This document shows positions 7,938 through 16,832 of a stretch of 64,000 nt of DNA, piece after piece. Source of the stretch: UBA10908 sp964608965 (GTDB taxonomy: Bacteria > Bacillota > Clostridia > Peptostreptococcales > Anaerovoracaceae); the NCBI GenBank assembly GCA_964608965.1, contig CAZSPZ010000001.1, forward strand, positions 142,376 to 206,375, in the 5' to 3' direction. Positions within the stretch are counted from its first letter, which is position 1. Each line of letters starts with the position of its first letter. A program made the translations under genes and the position numbers. The notes beneath the pieces are model-generated. The model ran no database searches. It was given only the letters and a program-made list of their open reading frames with translations, and was not told the DNA's origin.

Positions 7938-8312
7938 ATGGAACAAAAATTTTACAGATGCGAAATTTGCGGAAACATCATTACGCATTTAAAGGACAGC
8001 GGAATCCGTGTCGTCTGTTGCGGTCAGGAAATGACAGAGTTAGTCGCAGGATCTGTGGATGCATCCTTAGAAAAACACGTACCTGTCATTACACAGGACG
8101 CAGGGAAAGTAGTCGTCAGTGTCGGCAGCATCGCTCATCCCATGACACCCGAACATTACATCGAATGGATTTGCCTTGTTAAGAAGGACGGCTGCGAAGT
8201 AAAATATCTTGCACCCGGCAGCGAGCCCAAGGCTGAATTCGCTCTCAGCAACACGGATTCAATCATCGGCGTTTATGAATATTGCAACCTCCACGGGCTT
8301 TGGAAGGCATAA
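7938..8312 (+). CDS. dfx: Desulfoferrodoxin (superoxide reductase, 2Fe type)
   Basis: Reduces superoxide to peroxide without releasing oxygen; the peroxide is then handled by rubrerythrin encoded just upstream. Of the 124 residues, the N-terminal desulforedoxin-like domain binds centre I through C8, C11, C27 and C28. The catalytic centre II ligands are all present: H47, H67, H73, C116 and H119, with the EKH motif that carries the conserved catalytic Lys. ATG 7938 is preceded by AGAAAGGTG (7923-7931). A new promoter for the next operon starts 8 bases after the stop, with no clear terminator between. Confidence 0.95.
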   Translation: MEQKFYRCEICGNIITHLKDSGIRVVCCGQEMTELVAGSVDASLEKHVPVITQDAGKVVVSVGSIAHPMTPEHYIEWICLVKKDGCEVKYLAPGSEPKAEFALSNTDSIIGVYEYCNLHGLWKA

Positions 8313-8319
8313 AAAATTC

Positions 8320-8347
8320 TTGACACACCACGTTGGAGTGCTATAAT
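8320..8347 (+). promoter_or_regulatory. Promoter of the T-box/ABC importer operon
   Basis: Perfect hexamers TTGACA (8320-8325) and TATAAT (8342-8347) separated by 16 bases. The start site should be near 8354, immediately before the T-box leader. Confidence 0.88.
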
Positions 8348-8353
8348 ACACAC

Positions 8354-8640
8354 AACAATTGAATTGTTATAAACCGTAGACGAAGAGAAGTAATCTGACA
8401 TGGCAAGCTTAAAGAGAGTTCCGACAAGATGGAAACGGAGCAGCGGGCGGCAGACGAATGGGCTTCGGAGGGCGGCTTGAAAAAGGAAAACCTTTAGTAG
8501 ATGCCGACGGGAACCCACCCGTTATCCATCGGGGCGCGTATGATGGTACGCGTAGCGAGTGGACGATTTTCGTCAATTCGGGTGGTATCGCAGAAGCAAT
8601 CGCTTTTGTCCCGTAAAAAGGGCAAAAGCGATTTTTTTTA
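8354..8640 (+). promoter_or_regulatory. T-box riboswitch leader (probable tRNA-Trp sensor)
   Basis: A leader of about 285 bases occupies most of the 405-base space between dfx and the ABC genes. Visible T-box parts are AAGTAA on the 5' side of stem I, the distal AAAGAGAGTT loop element (8411-8420), and the T-box sequence AATTCGGGTGGTATCG (8575-8590), which pairs with the uncharged tRNA acceptor end. A terminator hairpin follows. The stem I base pairs CGAAG (8381-8385) with CTTCG (8463-8467). The candidate specifier codon TGG (8459-8461) lies just inside it, followed by the usual unpaired purine, which would read tRNA-Trp. An overlapping GGG (Gly) register cannot be excluded without folding. 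Confidence 0.88.
8599..8640 (+). terminator. T-box-controlled attenuator
   Basis: A long hairpin (about 8599-8612 with 8620-8632, one bulged base) followed by eight T. It ends transcription unless uncharged tRNA stabilises the antiterminator formed by the T-box sequence directly upstream. Confidence 0.88.
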
Positions 8641-8717
8641 TTACTGTTTTCACGGCAAGAGAACAGTCCATCTGCCACAAATCCAGTACACAAGCTAAAA
8701 AAGCGGAGGTATCTCAA

Positions 8718-9713
8718 ATGAAAAACATCATGAAAAAGACAATGACAACCCTACTGGTGCTCGCTATGGTATTTTCTATGGCAGCGTGTTCAAGCGGCGG
8801 CGATGCCGAAGATTTGCCTAAAATAGGAATTCTTCAATTTGCTCCCCACGCTTCTTTGGACAACTGTTATGCCGGCATTCTTCAAGGTTTGGAAGAATCA
8901 GGATTTGTGGACGGCGAAACTTGCGTCATCGAATTTATAAACGGACAGGGAGAAAGTGAAACAAACGCTTTAGCCGCGGCAAATTTTGTCAACGGCAACT
9001 TTGATATCATCATCGCCATCGCAACGCCTTCTGCCATGCCCGCTTATGCGGCCGCAAAAGATGCAGGCATTCCTGTCGTGTTTTCGGCAGTGTCCGATCC
9101 GGTCGGGGCAGGCCTGGTTGAAAGCCTGGAAAATCCGAACACGGGAGCCACGGGAACGAGCGACGGTTTAAATTACGAAGGACAGTTTGAACTGATCAGA
9201 GCTTTCCAGCCCGATGCAAAAACAATCGGTATCCTTTATACAACTTCCGAATCCAATTCGCTCGCACAGCTTCAAAATTATCAAGCGATTGCTCCCGGTT
9301 ATGGATTTGAGATTATTGCACAGGGAATTACGGATGCTTCCGAAGTTGCATCCGGAGCGGCATCTCTGGTTGCTGCCGGTGTAGACTGTATCAACAACCT
9401 GACCGACAATAACGTAGTGAACAACTTTTCCGTCGTGACCGCTGCCACGGATGCGGCAGGCATCCCCTGCTACGGTTCGGAAGAAGAACAAGTCGCAAAA
9501 TACGGGTGTGTGGCCTCTGAAACGCTGGATTATATTGCGCTTGGACACACAACAGGCGTCATGGCCGCAGAAGTATTGAAAACCGGCGAAATCAACAGTG
9601 TTCCCGTCAGTGTGGTAACCGATTCGGAGCCGGTATATTCCTCCGTCAATATGGCAAAATTCAACCTTGCGCTTCCGCAAGCGTATGCAGACGCCAGGGA
9701 AAGGAATGAATAA
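8718..9713 (+). CDS. ABC importer substrate-binding lipoprotein (TrpX-like)
   Basis: Extracytoplasmic binding lipoprotein of 331 residues in the ABC_sub_bind (TrpX) family. It has a type II signal peptide: Lys-rich start, hydrophobic core and lipobox SMAAC with the lipidated Cys at 24. The mature part shows the periplasmic-binding fold with repeated IGIL/IGILY strands and the SAVSDPVGAGLV segment. ATG 8718 follows GGAGGT (8705-8710) by 7 bases. With the permease and ATPase it forms an importer. In Bacillota this family is often under tRNA-Trp T-box control, so tryptophan or a precursor is the likely ligand; binding is not shown here. Confidence 0.88.
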   Translation: MKNIMKKTMTTLLVLAMVFSMAACSSGGDAEDLPKIGILQFAPHASLDNCYAGILQGLEESGFVDGETCVIEFINGQGESETNALAAANFVNGNFDIIIAIATPSAMPAYAAAKDAGIPVVFSAVSDPVGAGLVESLENPNTGATGTSDGLNYEGQFELIRAFQPDAKTIGILYTTSESNSLAQLQNYQAIAPGYGFEIIAQGITDASEVASGAASLVAAGVDCINNLTDNNVVNNFSVVTAATDAAGIPCYGSEEEQVAKYGCVASETLDYIALGHTTGVMAAEVLKTGEINSVPVSVVTDSEPVYSSVNMAKFNLALPQAYADARERNE

Positions 9714-10621
9714 TGGACTTATCCATTTTTCTGAGTTTGGCTGAAGTTGTTCTCCGGGAAGGTTTTATCTACGGAATCATGGCGATGGGTGTTTATATCA
9801 CCTATAAAATCCTTGATTTTCCGGATCTTTCCGTAGATGGTACTTTCCCTTTGGGTGCATGCATTGCAGCAGCGTTGATCACTGCGGGCTTTGACCCTTG
9901 GGCCGTGTGCTTTGTCGCTTTTGCCGCCGGAGCAGTTGCCGGCAGCATTACAGGGCTGCTTCATGTCAAGCTTGGCATCACCGATTTGCTTTCGGGTATT
10001 TTAGTGATGACGGCTATGTGGTCTGTGAATCTTATCATCACCGGAGGAGCGGCCATTAAGCAGTTCTTTAACATGGAGACCATTTTCAATTCCGGGATCG
10101 TTACGATATTGCCCGAACCCTTGTTTGCCCACAGGCAGATCATCATGGTCGGACTTATCGCACTGACTGTAAAATATGGTCTGGATTGGTATCTCTCCAC
10201 AAAAAACGGCCTGCTTCTAAGGGCTTCGGGGGATAACAGTCAGTATGTGACAAACTTAGGGAAAGATCCCGGATCGATGAAGATTTTAGGCCTGGCCATC
10301 GGCAACGGATGCACGGCTTTGGCAGGTTGCATTTTAGCGCAGCTGAACCAGAATGCAGACATCAATTCAGGAAAAGGGATGGTTGTCATGGCCCTTGCGG
10401 CAGTCATTATAGGCATCAGCGTTTTCCGCAGACTTAGCTTTGTAAAATTTGTTACGATGGCGGTTTTAGGCGCTATTCTTTATAAGGCCTGCCTGATGGT
10501 CGCCTTGGAACTGGGCTTGCCCAACAGCTACTTAAAACTGCTGATGGCAATTTTACTTACACTGGCCATCGTATCGGAAAAATTCAAGGTAAAGGGAGGG
10601 AAAAAATTTGCAAAACAGTGA
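9713..10621 (+). CDS. ABC importer permease (TrpY-like)
   Basis: Integral membrane subunit of 302 residues with about eight hydrophobic helices, of the branched-chain/ribose-type permease superfamily. Features include an early YGIMAMGVYITYKILDFPDLSVDG block and GCTALAGCILAQLNQNAD, typical of the permeases paired with ABC_sub_bind proteins. Its ATG overlaps the upstream stop (TAATG), and its end overlaps the ATPase start by 14 bases, so the three subunits are translationally coupled. Confidence 0.88.
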   Translation: MDLSIFLSLAEVVLREGFIYGIMAMGVYITYKILDFPDLSVDGTFPLGACIAAALITAGFDPWAVCFVAFAAGAVAGSITGLLHVKLGITDLLSGILVMTAMWSVNLIITGGAAIKQFFNMETIFNSGIVTILPEPLFAHRQIIMVGLIALTVKYGLDWYLSTKNGLLLRASGDNSQYVTNLGKDPGSMKILGLAIGNGCTALAGCILAQLNQNADINSGKGMVVMALAAVIIGISVFRRLSFVKFVTMAVLGAILYKACLMVALELGLPNSYLKLLMAILLTLAIVSEKFKVKGGKKFAKQ

Positions 10622-11405
10622 AATAAAACCTCTCATAAGAATGGAAAACATCCACATGCATTTCAATCCCGGGACAGTAAACGAAATTGCAGTGTTCGAT
10701 CATTTTGATTTTTCGGTGAATCGGGGTGAATTCGTTTCTGTCGTGGGCTCAAACGGCTCCGGAAAAACCACGATGCTCAACCTTATCTGCGGAAGCTTTC
10801 CCATGGATCAGGGGCGTATATTCCTGGATGAGAAAGATATTACATCGATGCCTGAACACAAGCGTGCGGCAAGAATCGGCAGAGTATTTCAGAATCCGTC
10901 AAAAGGCACGTGTCCCAATCTTACCATCATGGAAAACATGTCGCTGGCGGAAAATAAAGGCCAGGCTTTCGGACTTAGAAAAGGCGTCAACAAGCGACAG
11001 GCTGATTATTACAGGAGCCGGCTGGAACTCCTGCATTTAGGCTTGGAGGACAAACTTCACATTATGGTTGGCGCTTTATCCGGGGGACAAAGGCAGGCAT
11101 TGGCTTTGTTGATCGCCACGATGACACCCATCGATCTGCTCGTTTTAGACGAGCACACGGCCGCCCTTGATCCCAAGTCTTCCCAGACAGTCATGGATTT
11201 GACGCTCCGTGTGATCGAGGAAAAACACCTTACCGCACTGATGGTAACGCACAACCTTCGGTTTGCCGTGGAATATGGAAACAGGCTTGTGATGATGCAC
11301 GAAGGAAAAACCGTCATCGACACAAAAGGGAAGAGTAAATCGGACTACACCATCGAAAATTTACTGAAAACGTTCAACGAAATATCCATAGAATGCGGGA
11401 ATTAA
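10608..11405 (+). CDS. ABC importer ATP-binding protein (TrpZ-like)
   Basis: Cytoplasmic ATPase of 265 residues that powers the importer. Walker A GSNGSGKT is at 47-54, the Q-loop follows in GRVFQNP, the signature is LSGGQRQALALL and Walker B is LLVLDEHTAAL. In the last motif the residue after the catalytic DE is His, where many ABC proteins have Pro. The TTG start at 10608 lies 7 bases after a strong GGGAGGG site; a later ATG at 10641 is less likely. It is the last gene of the T-box operon. Confidence 0.92.
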   Translation: MQNSEIKPLIRMENIHMHFNPGTVNEIAVFDHFDFSVNRGEFVSVVGSNGSGKTTMLNLICGSFPMDQGRIFLDEKDITSMPEHKRAARIGRVFQNPSKGTCPNLTIMENMSLAENKGQAFGLRKGVNKRQADYYRSRLELLHLGLEDKLHIMVGALSGGQRQALALLIATMTPIDLLVLDEHTAALDPKSSQTVMDLTLRVIEEKHLTALMVTHNLRFAVEYGNRLVMMHEGKTVIDTKGKSKSDYTIENLLKTFNEISIECGN

Positions 11406-11448
11406 AAAGCACTTGAACGATTCCTCAATATCCACAAAAAAATGCCCC

Positions 11449-11471
11449 GAGGCAGCCCATTGGACTGCCTC
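11449..11471 (+). terminator. Weak hairpin after the ABC operon
   Basis: GAGGCAG (11449-11455) pairs with CTGCCTC (11465-11471) around a 9-base loop. Only a short T-rich stretch follows, so termination may be incomplete, and the pcrA -10 lies immediately downstream. Confidence 0.4.
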
Positions 11472-11474
11472 TTA

Positions 11475-11483
11475 TGTTATAAT
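11475..11483 (+). promoter_or_regulatory. Extended -10 promoter for pcrA-ligA
   Basis: TGTTATAAT is an extended -10 element with a perfect TATAAT hexamer. No good -35 is seen at normal spacing. The start site would be near 11490, about 20 bases before the pcrA ATG. Confidence 0.5.
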
Positions 11484-11511
11484 TAAGCCCAGAGCGTCGA
11501 AGGAGAAATGA

Positions 11512-13749
11512 ATGTTAGATTACCTGGAAAAATTGAACCCACAGCAATACGAAGCCGCCACATATCTGGACGGCCCCCTTCTTATTCTTGCCGGTGCGGG
11601 AAGCGGAAAAACCGGAACGATGACACACCGTATCGCCTATATGATCAAAGAGGCCGGAATAAGCCCTTATTCTATTCTTGCCGTCACGTTTACCAATAAG
11701 GCTGCCAGAGAGATGAGGGACAGAGTCGAAGCGTTGGTCGGGCCGGTTCAAGGCATGTGGATCCAAACGTTTCACTCGGCTTGCCTTCGAATCCTGCGCA
11801 AAGATGCGGATAAAGTCGGCTACGAAAAGAGTTTTGTGGTATATGATCCCGTGGATCAAAAATCCGTCATCAAAGCGATCATCAAAGAATTTGAGCTGGA
11901 TGAGAAAAAGTACGCGCCCAACTATGTGCTCAGCGAAATTTCGGCTGCAAAAGAGCAGTCGGTCAGTGCCGGCGAATACAGAAGAAAATACGGCGACAGT
12001 TTGCATTACAAGGATCTTATAGAACTGTACGACAGGTACGAGAAGACACTGAAAAAAAACAATGCGATGGATTTTGACGATTTGATTCTTCGTACAGTCC
12101 AACTGTTTGAATCCGACGAAGCCACGCTGATAGATTATCAAAAGCGTTTTCGCTATGTGATGGTCGACGAATATCAGGACACAAATCTTTTGCAATATAA
12201 ACTGGTAAAAATGCTGGCAGAAGAGCACCACAACATTTGTGTGGTGGGCGACGATGATCAGTGTATTTACCAATGGCGGGGAGCCGATATCCGCAACATA
12301 CTGGAATTCGAAAAGGATTTTCCCGGTGCCAAAGTCATTAAATTAGAAGAGAATTATCGTTCCAGCTGCAACATTATCGAAGCCGCACACAGTGTCATCT
12401 CCAAAAATAGGGGACGCAAAGATAAAAAACTGTGGACAAAAGCGGAAGCCGGAGAAAAAATCAACTACTACAGGGCTTCCGACGATAAGGAAGAAGCCAG
12501 ATACGTCGGCGCTAAAATCGAAGCGCTGATGCGAAAAGACAACGAACTTCGATTTTCGGACTTTGCGATTTTATACAGGACAAATGTTCAGTCTCGGCGT
12601 TTTGAGGAGTCGTTGTCCGCGAAGGGAGTTCCCTATCAGGTATTGTCCGGACTGCGCTATTACGATCGCAAAGAGATCAAGGATATTCTGGCATATATGC
12701 GTTTGGTTCTTAACCCCAAAGACGATGTCAGCCTTCTTCGAATCTTGAACGAACCCAAAAGGGGAATCGGCAAAAAGACGGAAGAAAGCCTGCGCGTTCT
12801 TGCCAGAGAACGCAACGAGAATTTAATGGAAACGCTCAAGGATCAGGAGATACTCGAGAGTTTTTCCTCGAAAGCCAAAGACAGCGTCCGGGAATTTGTG
12901 GGTGCTTTGGAATCGCTTCACCTGGAGCAAGGCAACATGAAAGTCGCCGATATTTACGATACTGTTCTGATGCGCACGGGATACCTTCCGGCGCTGGAAG
13001 AGCAGCATACCGTGGAATCAGACAGCCGCATAGAAAATCTTCTTGAATTTAAATCTGTTATTCTTGAAAAAGAAAAAGAAAAGTCCACCTTGGATGAAAC
13101 TCTTTCTTTAGAAGAATTTATGGAAGGACTTACGCTTCTTTCCGATATAGATAATCACAATCCAAACGAAGACGCTGTGTCGTTAATGACGCTGCACTCT
13201 GCCAAGGGTTTGGAATTTCCGGTTGTTTTCATGCCCGGAATGGAGACAGGCATCTTTCCAAGCTATCGCACCATAGACAAGGGCGAAGGAATGGAAGAGG
13301 AAAGGCGTCTTTGCTATGTGGGAATGACCAGGGCCAAGCGGTTGCTTTTTATGACGAGCGCCGAATGGAGAATGTTGTACGGGAAAACAGACCTTACAAG
13401 CGAGTCGCTGTTTTTAAAAGAGATCGACAAAAAGTATCTTGACGGAGACGCTATTTACGAAAAAAAGGCAGGCAGTACATCCTTCGCCAGATACGACATA
13501 AAGGCTCCCTACTCCGAAGGACCTTACATTTCTCCTCTATCCAGCCTTACCGCCGTCAAACAAAATCCGGCAGCCAAGGCCACGCTTGCCAATGTGAACG
13601 TTGCGGCAGGAGATAAAATCAAGCACGAGAAATTCGGATTCGGCACGGTGATCGATGCCAGAGGAAATGTCCTGACGATTATTTTTGATCAGGAGGGAAC
13701 AAAAAAATTGGCAAAAGATTTGGCGCCGCTGCAAAAGGTGGAAGAATGA
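11512..13749 (+). CDS. pcrA: ATP-dependent 3'-5' DNA helicase PcrA/UvrD
   Basis: Superfamily 1A helicase of 745 residues used in repair, plasmid replication and clearing RecA filaments. It starts with LEKLNPQQYEAA (Q motif), then Walker A AGAGSGKT near 26-33, motif II VDEYQDTN, motif III GDDDQCIYQWRGAD and the C-terminal helicase motifs LMTLHSAKGLEF and YVGMTRAK. The C-terminal end with GDKIKHEKFGFGTVI and TIIFDQEGTKKL matches the Tudor-like domain that binds RNA polymerase in PcrA. ATG 11512 follows AAGGAG (11500-11505). The stop overlaps the ligA start, as in many Gram-positive pcrA-ligA operons. Confidence 0.96.
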   Translation: MLDYLEKLNPQQYEAATYLDGPLLILAGAGSGKTGTMTHRIAYMIKEAGISPYSILAVTFTNKAAREMRDRVEALVGPVQGMWIQTFHSACLRILRKDADKVGYEKSFVVYDPVDQKSVIKAIIKEFELDEKKYAPNYVLSEISAAKEQSVSAGEYRRKYGDSLHYKDLIELYDRYEKTLKKNNAMDFDDLILRTVQLFESDEATLIDYQKRFRYVMVDEYQDTNLLQYKLVKMLAEEHHNICVVGDDDQCIYQWRGADIRNILEFEKDFPGAKVIKLEENYRSSCNIIEAAHSVISKNRGRKDKKLWTKAEAGEKINYYRASDDKEEARYVGAKIEALMRKDNELRFSDFAILYRTNVQSRRFEESLSAKGVPYQVLSGLRYYDRKEIKDILAYMRLVLNPKDDVSLLRILNEPKRGIGKKTEESLRVLARERNENLMETLKDQEILESFSSKAKDSVREFVGALESLHLEQGNMKVADIYDTVLMRTGYLPALEEQHTVESDSRIENLLEFKSVILEKEKEKSTLDETLSLEEFMEGLTLLSDIDNHNPNEDAVSLMTLHSAKGLEFPVVFMPGMETGIFPSYRTIDKGEGMEEERRLCYVGMTRAKRLLFMTSAEWRMLYGKTDLTSESLFLKEIDKKYLDGDAIYEKKAGSTSFARYDIKAPYSEGPYISPLSSLTAVKQNPAAKATLANVNVAAGDKIKHEKFGFGTVIDARGNVLTIIFDQEGTKKLAKDLAPLQKVEE

Positions 13750-15749
13750 TGGATCCTAAAAAGCGCATGGAAGAGCTTTACGAGCTGATTAACCTTCATA
13801 ACGACCGATATTATAATCAGGACGACCCGGAAATCAGTGATTTTGAATACGATAAGCTCAGTGTAGAGCTAAGACGCCTGGAAGAAGAGTACCCGCTGTT
13901 TGCCCGGCAGGATACCCCCACGCAAAAGGTAGGCGGTTCAACGAAGCGCGAATTGAAGAAAGTCGCTCACGATGTGCCGATCATCTCGTTGCAGGATGTA
14001 TTTTCAAAGGAAGAGGTCTATGCTTTCGTGGAAAAAGTGCAAAAAGAGCAGCCGGATGTCCTTTTTATTGTCGAGAAAAAAATCGACGGCTTAACCGTTG
14101 TGCTGCGCTATCGAAACGGCACGTTGGAAGAGGCGATTACCCGCGGCGACGGCAGTGTGGGCGAAAGCGTCTATGAAAATGCGCTGGCGATCAAGAGCAT
14201 TCCCAAAACCTTGCCGGAGAAGCTTGCGTATCTGGAAGTTCGTGGAGAAATATACATGTCTTCGGAGAGTTTTCGTGCCGCCAATGAGCGGCAGGTGATT
14301 TCCGGCGGGAAACTCTATCAAAACCGCAGAAACAGCGCTGCCGGCACCATGAGGCAACTGGACTCCTCCGTCGTCGAAAAAAGAGGTCTGGATATTTTCG
14401 TGTTCAACCTGGAATTGGCGGACGGCAAAACATTCACTTCTCACAAAGAAACATTGGAATGGTTGTCGTCACAAGGATTTGCAACGAGCCCCGATCTCAG
14501 AGAAGCAAGATCCGCCGATCAAGTATGGGAGGCAATTGAGCATATAGCACAAACCCGGTATTCTTTAAATTACGGTTTGGACGGCGCCGTGGTCAAAGTG
14601 GACAGCCTTTCTGTTCGAGAGCAGCTTGGCATGACGTCCAAAGTGCCCAAATGGGCCGTTGCTTTTAAGTATCCTCCCGAACAAAAAGAAACGGTTGTCG
14701 AAGATATCATTGTTCAAGTGGGAAGAACAGGCCGAATAACACCTCTGGCTGTTTTAGAGCCTGTCAGGCTAGCTGAAACGACTGTCGCAAGAGCAACGCT
14801 TCACAATCAGGATTACATCAACGAAAAAGATATTCGAATCGGAGACGTCGTGCTTGTTCAAAAGGCAGGCGATATCATCCCGGAAGTCCTTTCCGTGGTG
14901 AAAGAAAAAAGGCCGGATGATGCAAAAGAGTTTTCCCTGCCGGATCAGTGCCCGATTTGCGGCTCGCCGGTTGCAAGGGAGCAAGACGGCGCGCACATGT
15001 ATTGCACAGGTCAGTCCTGCCCCGCAAAAGACAGCCGATCCATTGCCTATTTCGTGAGCAAAGACGCCATGAATATGGAAGGTTTTGGACCTTCTGCGGT
15101 GGACTCGCTCATTTCGGAGGGTTATATAAGAAACGTGACGGATATTTTTACCTTAAATCAGCAACGGGAAAAGTTGATCAAGGAAGGCACCGTCGGAAAA
15201 GAAAAGTCGGTTGACAATCTGTTGAAAGCTATAGAAAAATCCAAAACAAACGACATCGATCGACTGATTACAGGGCTTGGCATTCGCAACGTCGGGAAGC
15301 AATCAGCGAAAGTGCTGGCGGAAGCCTACGATTCTGTTTGGGAGATCATGGCGGCTTCGGTGGAAGAGCTGATGAATCTGAAAGACTTCGGAGAAATCGT
15401 GGCAAAAGACGTATACGACTTCTTCCACGCAGAGAAAAATCGTGATATAATCAACGGGTTGTCTTCGCTGGGTGTCAACATGAAGTCCGGTGCAAAAGCG
15501 AAACTTCAGGATAGCAGATTCCAAGGTAAAACGTTCGTGCTTACCGGCGCATTACCCGGCATGGGCAGAGATGAAGCGACTGCGCTGATCGAAAGTTTCG
15601 GCGGAAAAGTTTCCGGCAGCGTCTCCTCCAAAACCGATTATGTTCTGGCCGGAGAGGCGGCAGGCAGCAAGCTTGTCAAAGCGGAAAGCTTGGGCGTTCA
15701 GATTATAGATGAAAAAATCCTCCTGGAAATGACAGGCGGAAGCAAGTAA
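13746..15749 (+). CDS. ligA: NAD-dependent DNA ligase
   Basis: Seals nicks in replication and repair using NAD. The 667 residues contain the full domain set: Ia (YYNQDDPEISDFEYD), the adenylation domain with nucleophilic Lys in VEKKIDGL near residue 114, an OB fold (VGRTGRITPLA), a four-Cys zinc finger (CPICGSPV and CTGQSCPA), HhH repeats and a C-terminal BRCT domain (GKTFVLTGALPGMGRDEA). It overlaps pcrA at ATGATGG; the start may be ATG 13746 or 13749. The KIDG rather than KLDG form is a conservative variation. Confidence 0.97.
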   Translation: MMDPKKRMEELYELINLHNDRYYNQDDPEISDFEYDKLSVELRRLEEEYPLFARQDTPTQKVGGSTKRELKKVAHDVPIISLQDVFSKEEVYAFVEKVQKEQPDVLFIVEKKIDGLTVVLRYRNGTLEEAITRGDGSVGESVYENALAIKSIPKTLPEKLAYLEVRGEIYMSSESFRAANERQVISGGKLYQNRRNSAAGTMRQLDSSVVEKRGLDIFVFNLELADGKTFTSHKETLEWLSSQGFATSPDLREARSADQVWEAIEHIAQTRYSLNYGLDGAVVKVDSLSVREQLGMTSKVPKWAVAFKYPPEQKETVVEDIIVQVGRTGRITPLAVLEPVRLAETTVARATLHNQDYINEKDIRIGDVVLVQKAGDIIPEVLSVVKEKRPDDAKEFSLPDQCPICGSPVAREQDGAHMYCTGQSCPAKDSRSIAYFVSKDAMNMEGFGPSAVDSLISEGYIRNVTDIFTLNQQREKLIKEGTVGKEKSVDNLLKAIEKSKTNDIDRLITGLGIRNVGKQSAKVLAEAYDSVWEIMAASVEELMNLKDFGEIVAKDVYDFFHAEKNRDIINGLSSLGVNMKSGAKAKLQDSRFQGKTFVLTGALPGMGRDEATALIESFGGKVSGSVSSKTDYVLAGEAAGSKLVKAESLGVQIIDEKILLEMTGGSK

Positions 15750-15765
15750 GGAGAGCTGTTTTTCA

Positions 15766-16776
15766 ATGGATTGTATCACCTTAAAACCGGGAAAGCTGGA
15801 AACGGAGTTTCTGGAAGAGCTGGTTTTTAAAAATGTAAAGCACAGAAGACCCGAAGTGCTCGTTCGCCCGGGTGTGGGAGAAGATTGTGCCACGCTTGAT
15901 TTCGGCGAGTACGAATGCGTCATGTCCACCGACCCCATAACAGCGGCAATATCCGACATCGGAAGGTTAGCCATACACATCACCTGCAACGATATCGCTT
16001 CAAACGGCGTGGAACCGCTTGGAATCATGCTGGCGGTCATGCTGCCGATCGGCACGACCACAGACGACATAGAGCGTATCATGCAGCAGGCTGCGGAAGT
16101 AAGCGAAGAACTGGGCGTTGAAATTATAGGCGGGCACACGGAAGTCACTCCTGCCGTAAACAGACCGGTCATCGTGTCTACGGCCGTGGGCAAAACATTG
16201 GCCGGCGGCTCGCAAAGAGCGACTGCGATGCGCCCGGGAGACCTTATTTACATGACAAAGCAAGCCGGCTTGGAAGGCGCGGGCATCATTGCCAGCGACT
16301 TTGAAAAGGAACTGACGAACGTTCTTACGCCGGAAGAATTGAATACGGCGAAGTCGTATTTGAAAAACGTAAGCGTCTTAAAGGAAGGTATTGCCGCGGG
16401 AAAAGTAGGGACTGCGGGCATGCACGATATTACAGAAGGCGGCGTGCTGGGTGCGGTATGGGAACTCGCTGAAATCGCAGATGTAGGCTTAAGGCTCGTT
16501 TATGCGGATATCCCTGTCACAGAGCCCATAAAAAAGATTTCGGCTCATTTTGGAATCAATTATCTTCGTTTAATCTCTTCGGGAAGCATGATGATCATCA
16601 TCCGTCCGGACAAAGCACTACAACTGGAAACTGCAGTAAAAGCTGTCGGTGTATCTTTATCCAAGATCGGCGAAGTGCTGCCAAAGGAAGCGGGCAGGAT
16701 CATGGTTCTTGCAAATGGGAAAGAGGAGGTCATCGATCCTCCCGGAAGCGACGAACTTTACAAAGTAATCAAGTAG
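15766..16776 (+). CDS. AIR synthase/HypE-related protein
   Basis: A PurM-like ATP-binding protein of 336 residues. The N-terminal half has GVGEDCATLDFGEYECVMSTDPIT, then a metal/ATP-binding HITCNDIASNG segment and GGHTEVTP; the C-terminal half has GMHDITEGGVLGAVWELA. This is the layout of HypE, SelD, ThiL and PurM relatives. It lacks the HypE C-terminal PRIC-type motif, and no hyp genes are nearby, so true HypE function is unlikely. It also lacks the Cys/Sec N-terminus of SelD. It follows ligA by 16 bases and is probably co-transcribed. The reaction is unknown. Confidence 0.8.
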   Translation: MDCITLKPGKLETEFLEELVFKNVKHRRPEVLVRPGVGEDCATLDFGEYECVMSTDPITAAISDIGRLAIHITCNDIASNGVEPLGIMLAVMLPIGTTTDDIERIMQQAAEVSEELGVEIIGGHTEVTPAVNRPVIVSTAVGKTLAGGSQRATAMRPGDLIYMTKQAGLEGAGIIASDFEKELTNVLTPEELNTAKSYLKNVSVLKEGIAAGKVGTAGMHDITEGGVLGAVWELAEIADVGLRLVYADIPVTEPIKKISAHFGINYLRLISSGSMMIIIRPDKALQLETAVKAVGVSLSKIGEVLPKEAGRIMVLANGKEEVIDPPGSDELYKVIK

Positions 16777-16781
16777 CTTCC

Positions 16782-16810
16782 TTGACTAAAACGGAAGATA
16801 TTCATATAAT
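16782..16810 (+). promoter_or_regulatory. Promoter of the SRP RNA gene
   Basis: TTGACT (16782-16787) and perfect TATAAT (16805-16810) with 17-base spacing. It starts just after the AIR-synthase-like gene and places transcription start near 16817, about 16 bases before the SRP RNA helix. Confidence 0.88.
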
Positions 16811-16832
16811 AAATCTTGAAAGCATTCAATCT

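Noticed and set aside
8559..8717. N-terminal extension of the ABC binding protein
   Set aside because: It reads through the T-box sequence and attenuator; ATG 8718 has a strong ribosome site and gives a proper lipoprotein signal.
8409..8717. Minus-strand ORF in the T-box region
   Set aside because: It is the antisense of a structured leader with no ribosome site or family match.
11515..12273. Long minus-strand ORF of 252 codons inside pcrA
   Set aside because: It is the antisense of conserved helicase motifs; the composition is typical of a shadow frame with no recognisable domain.
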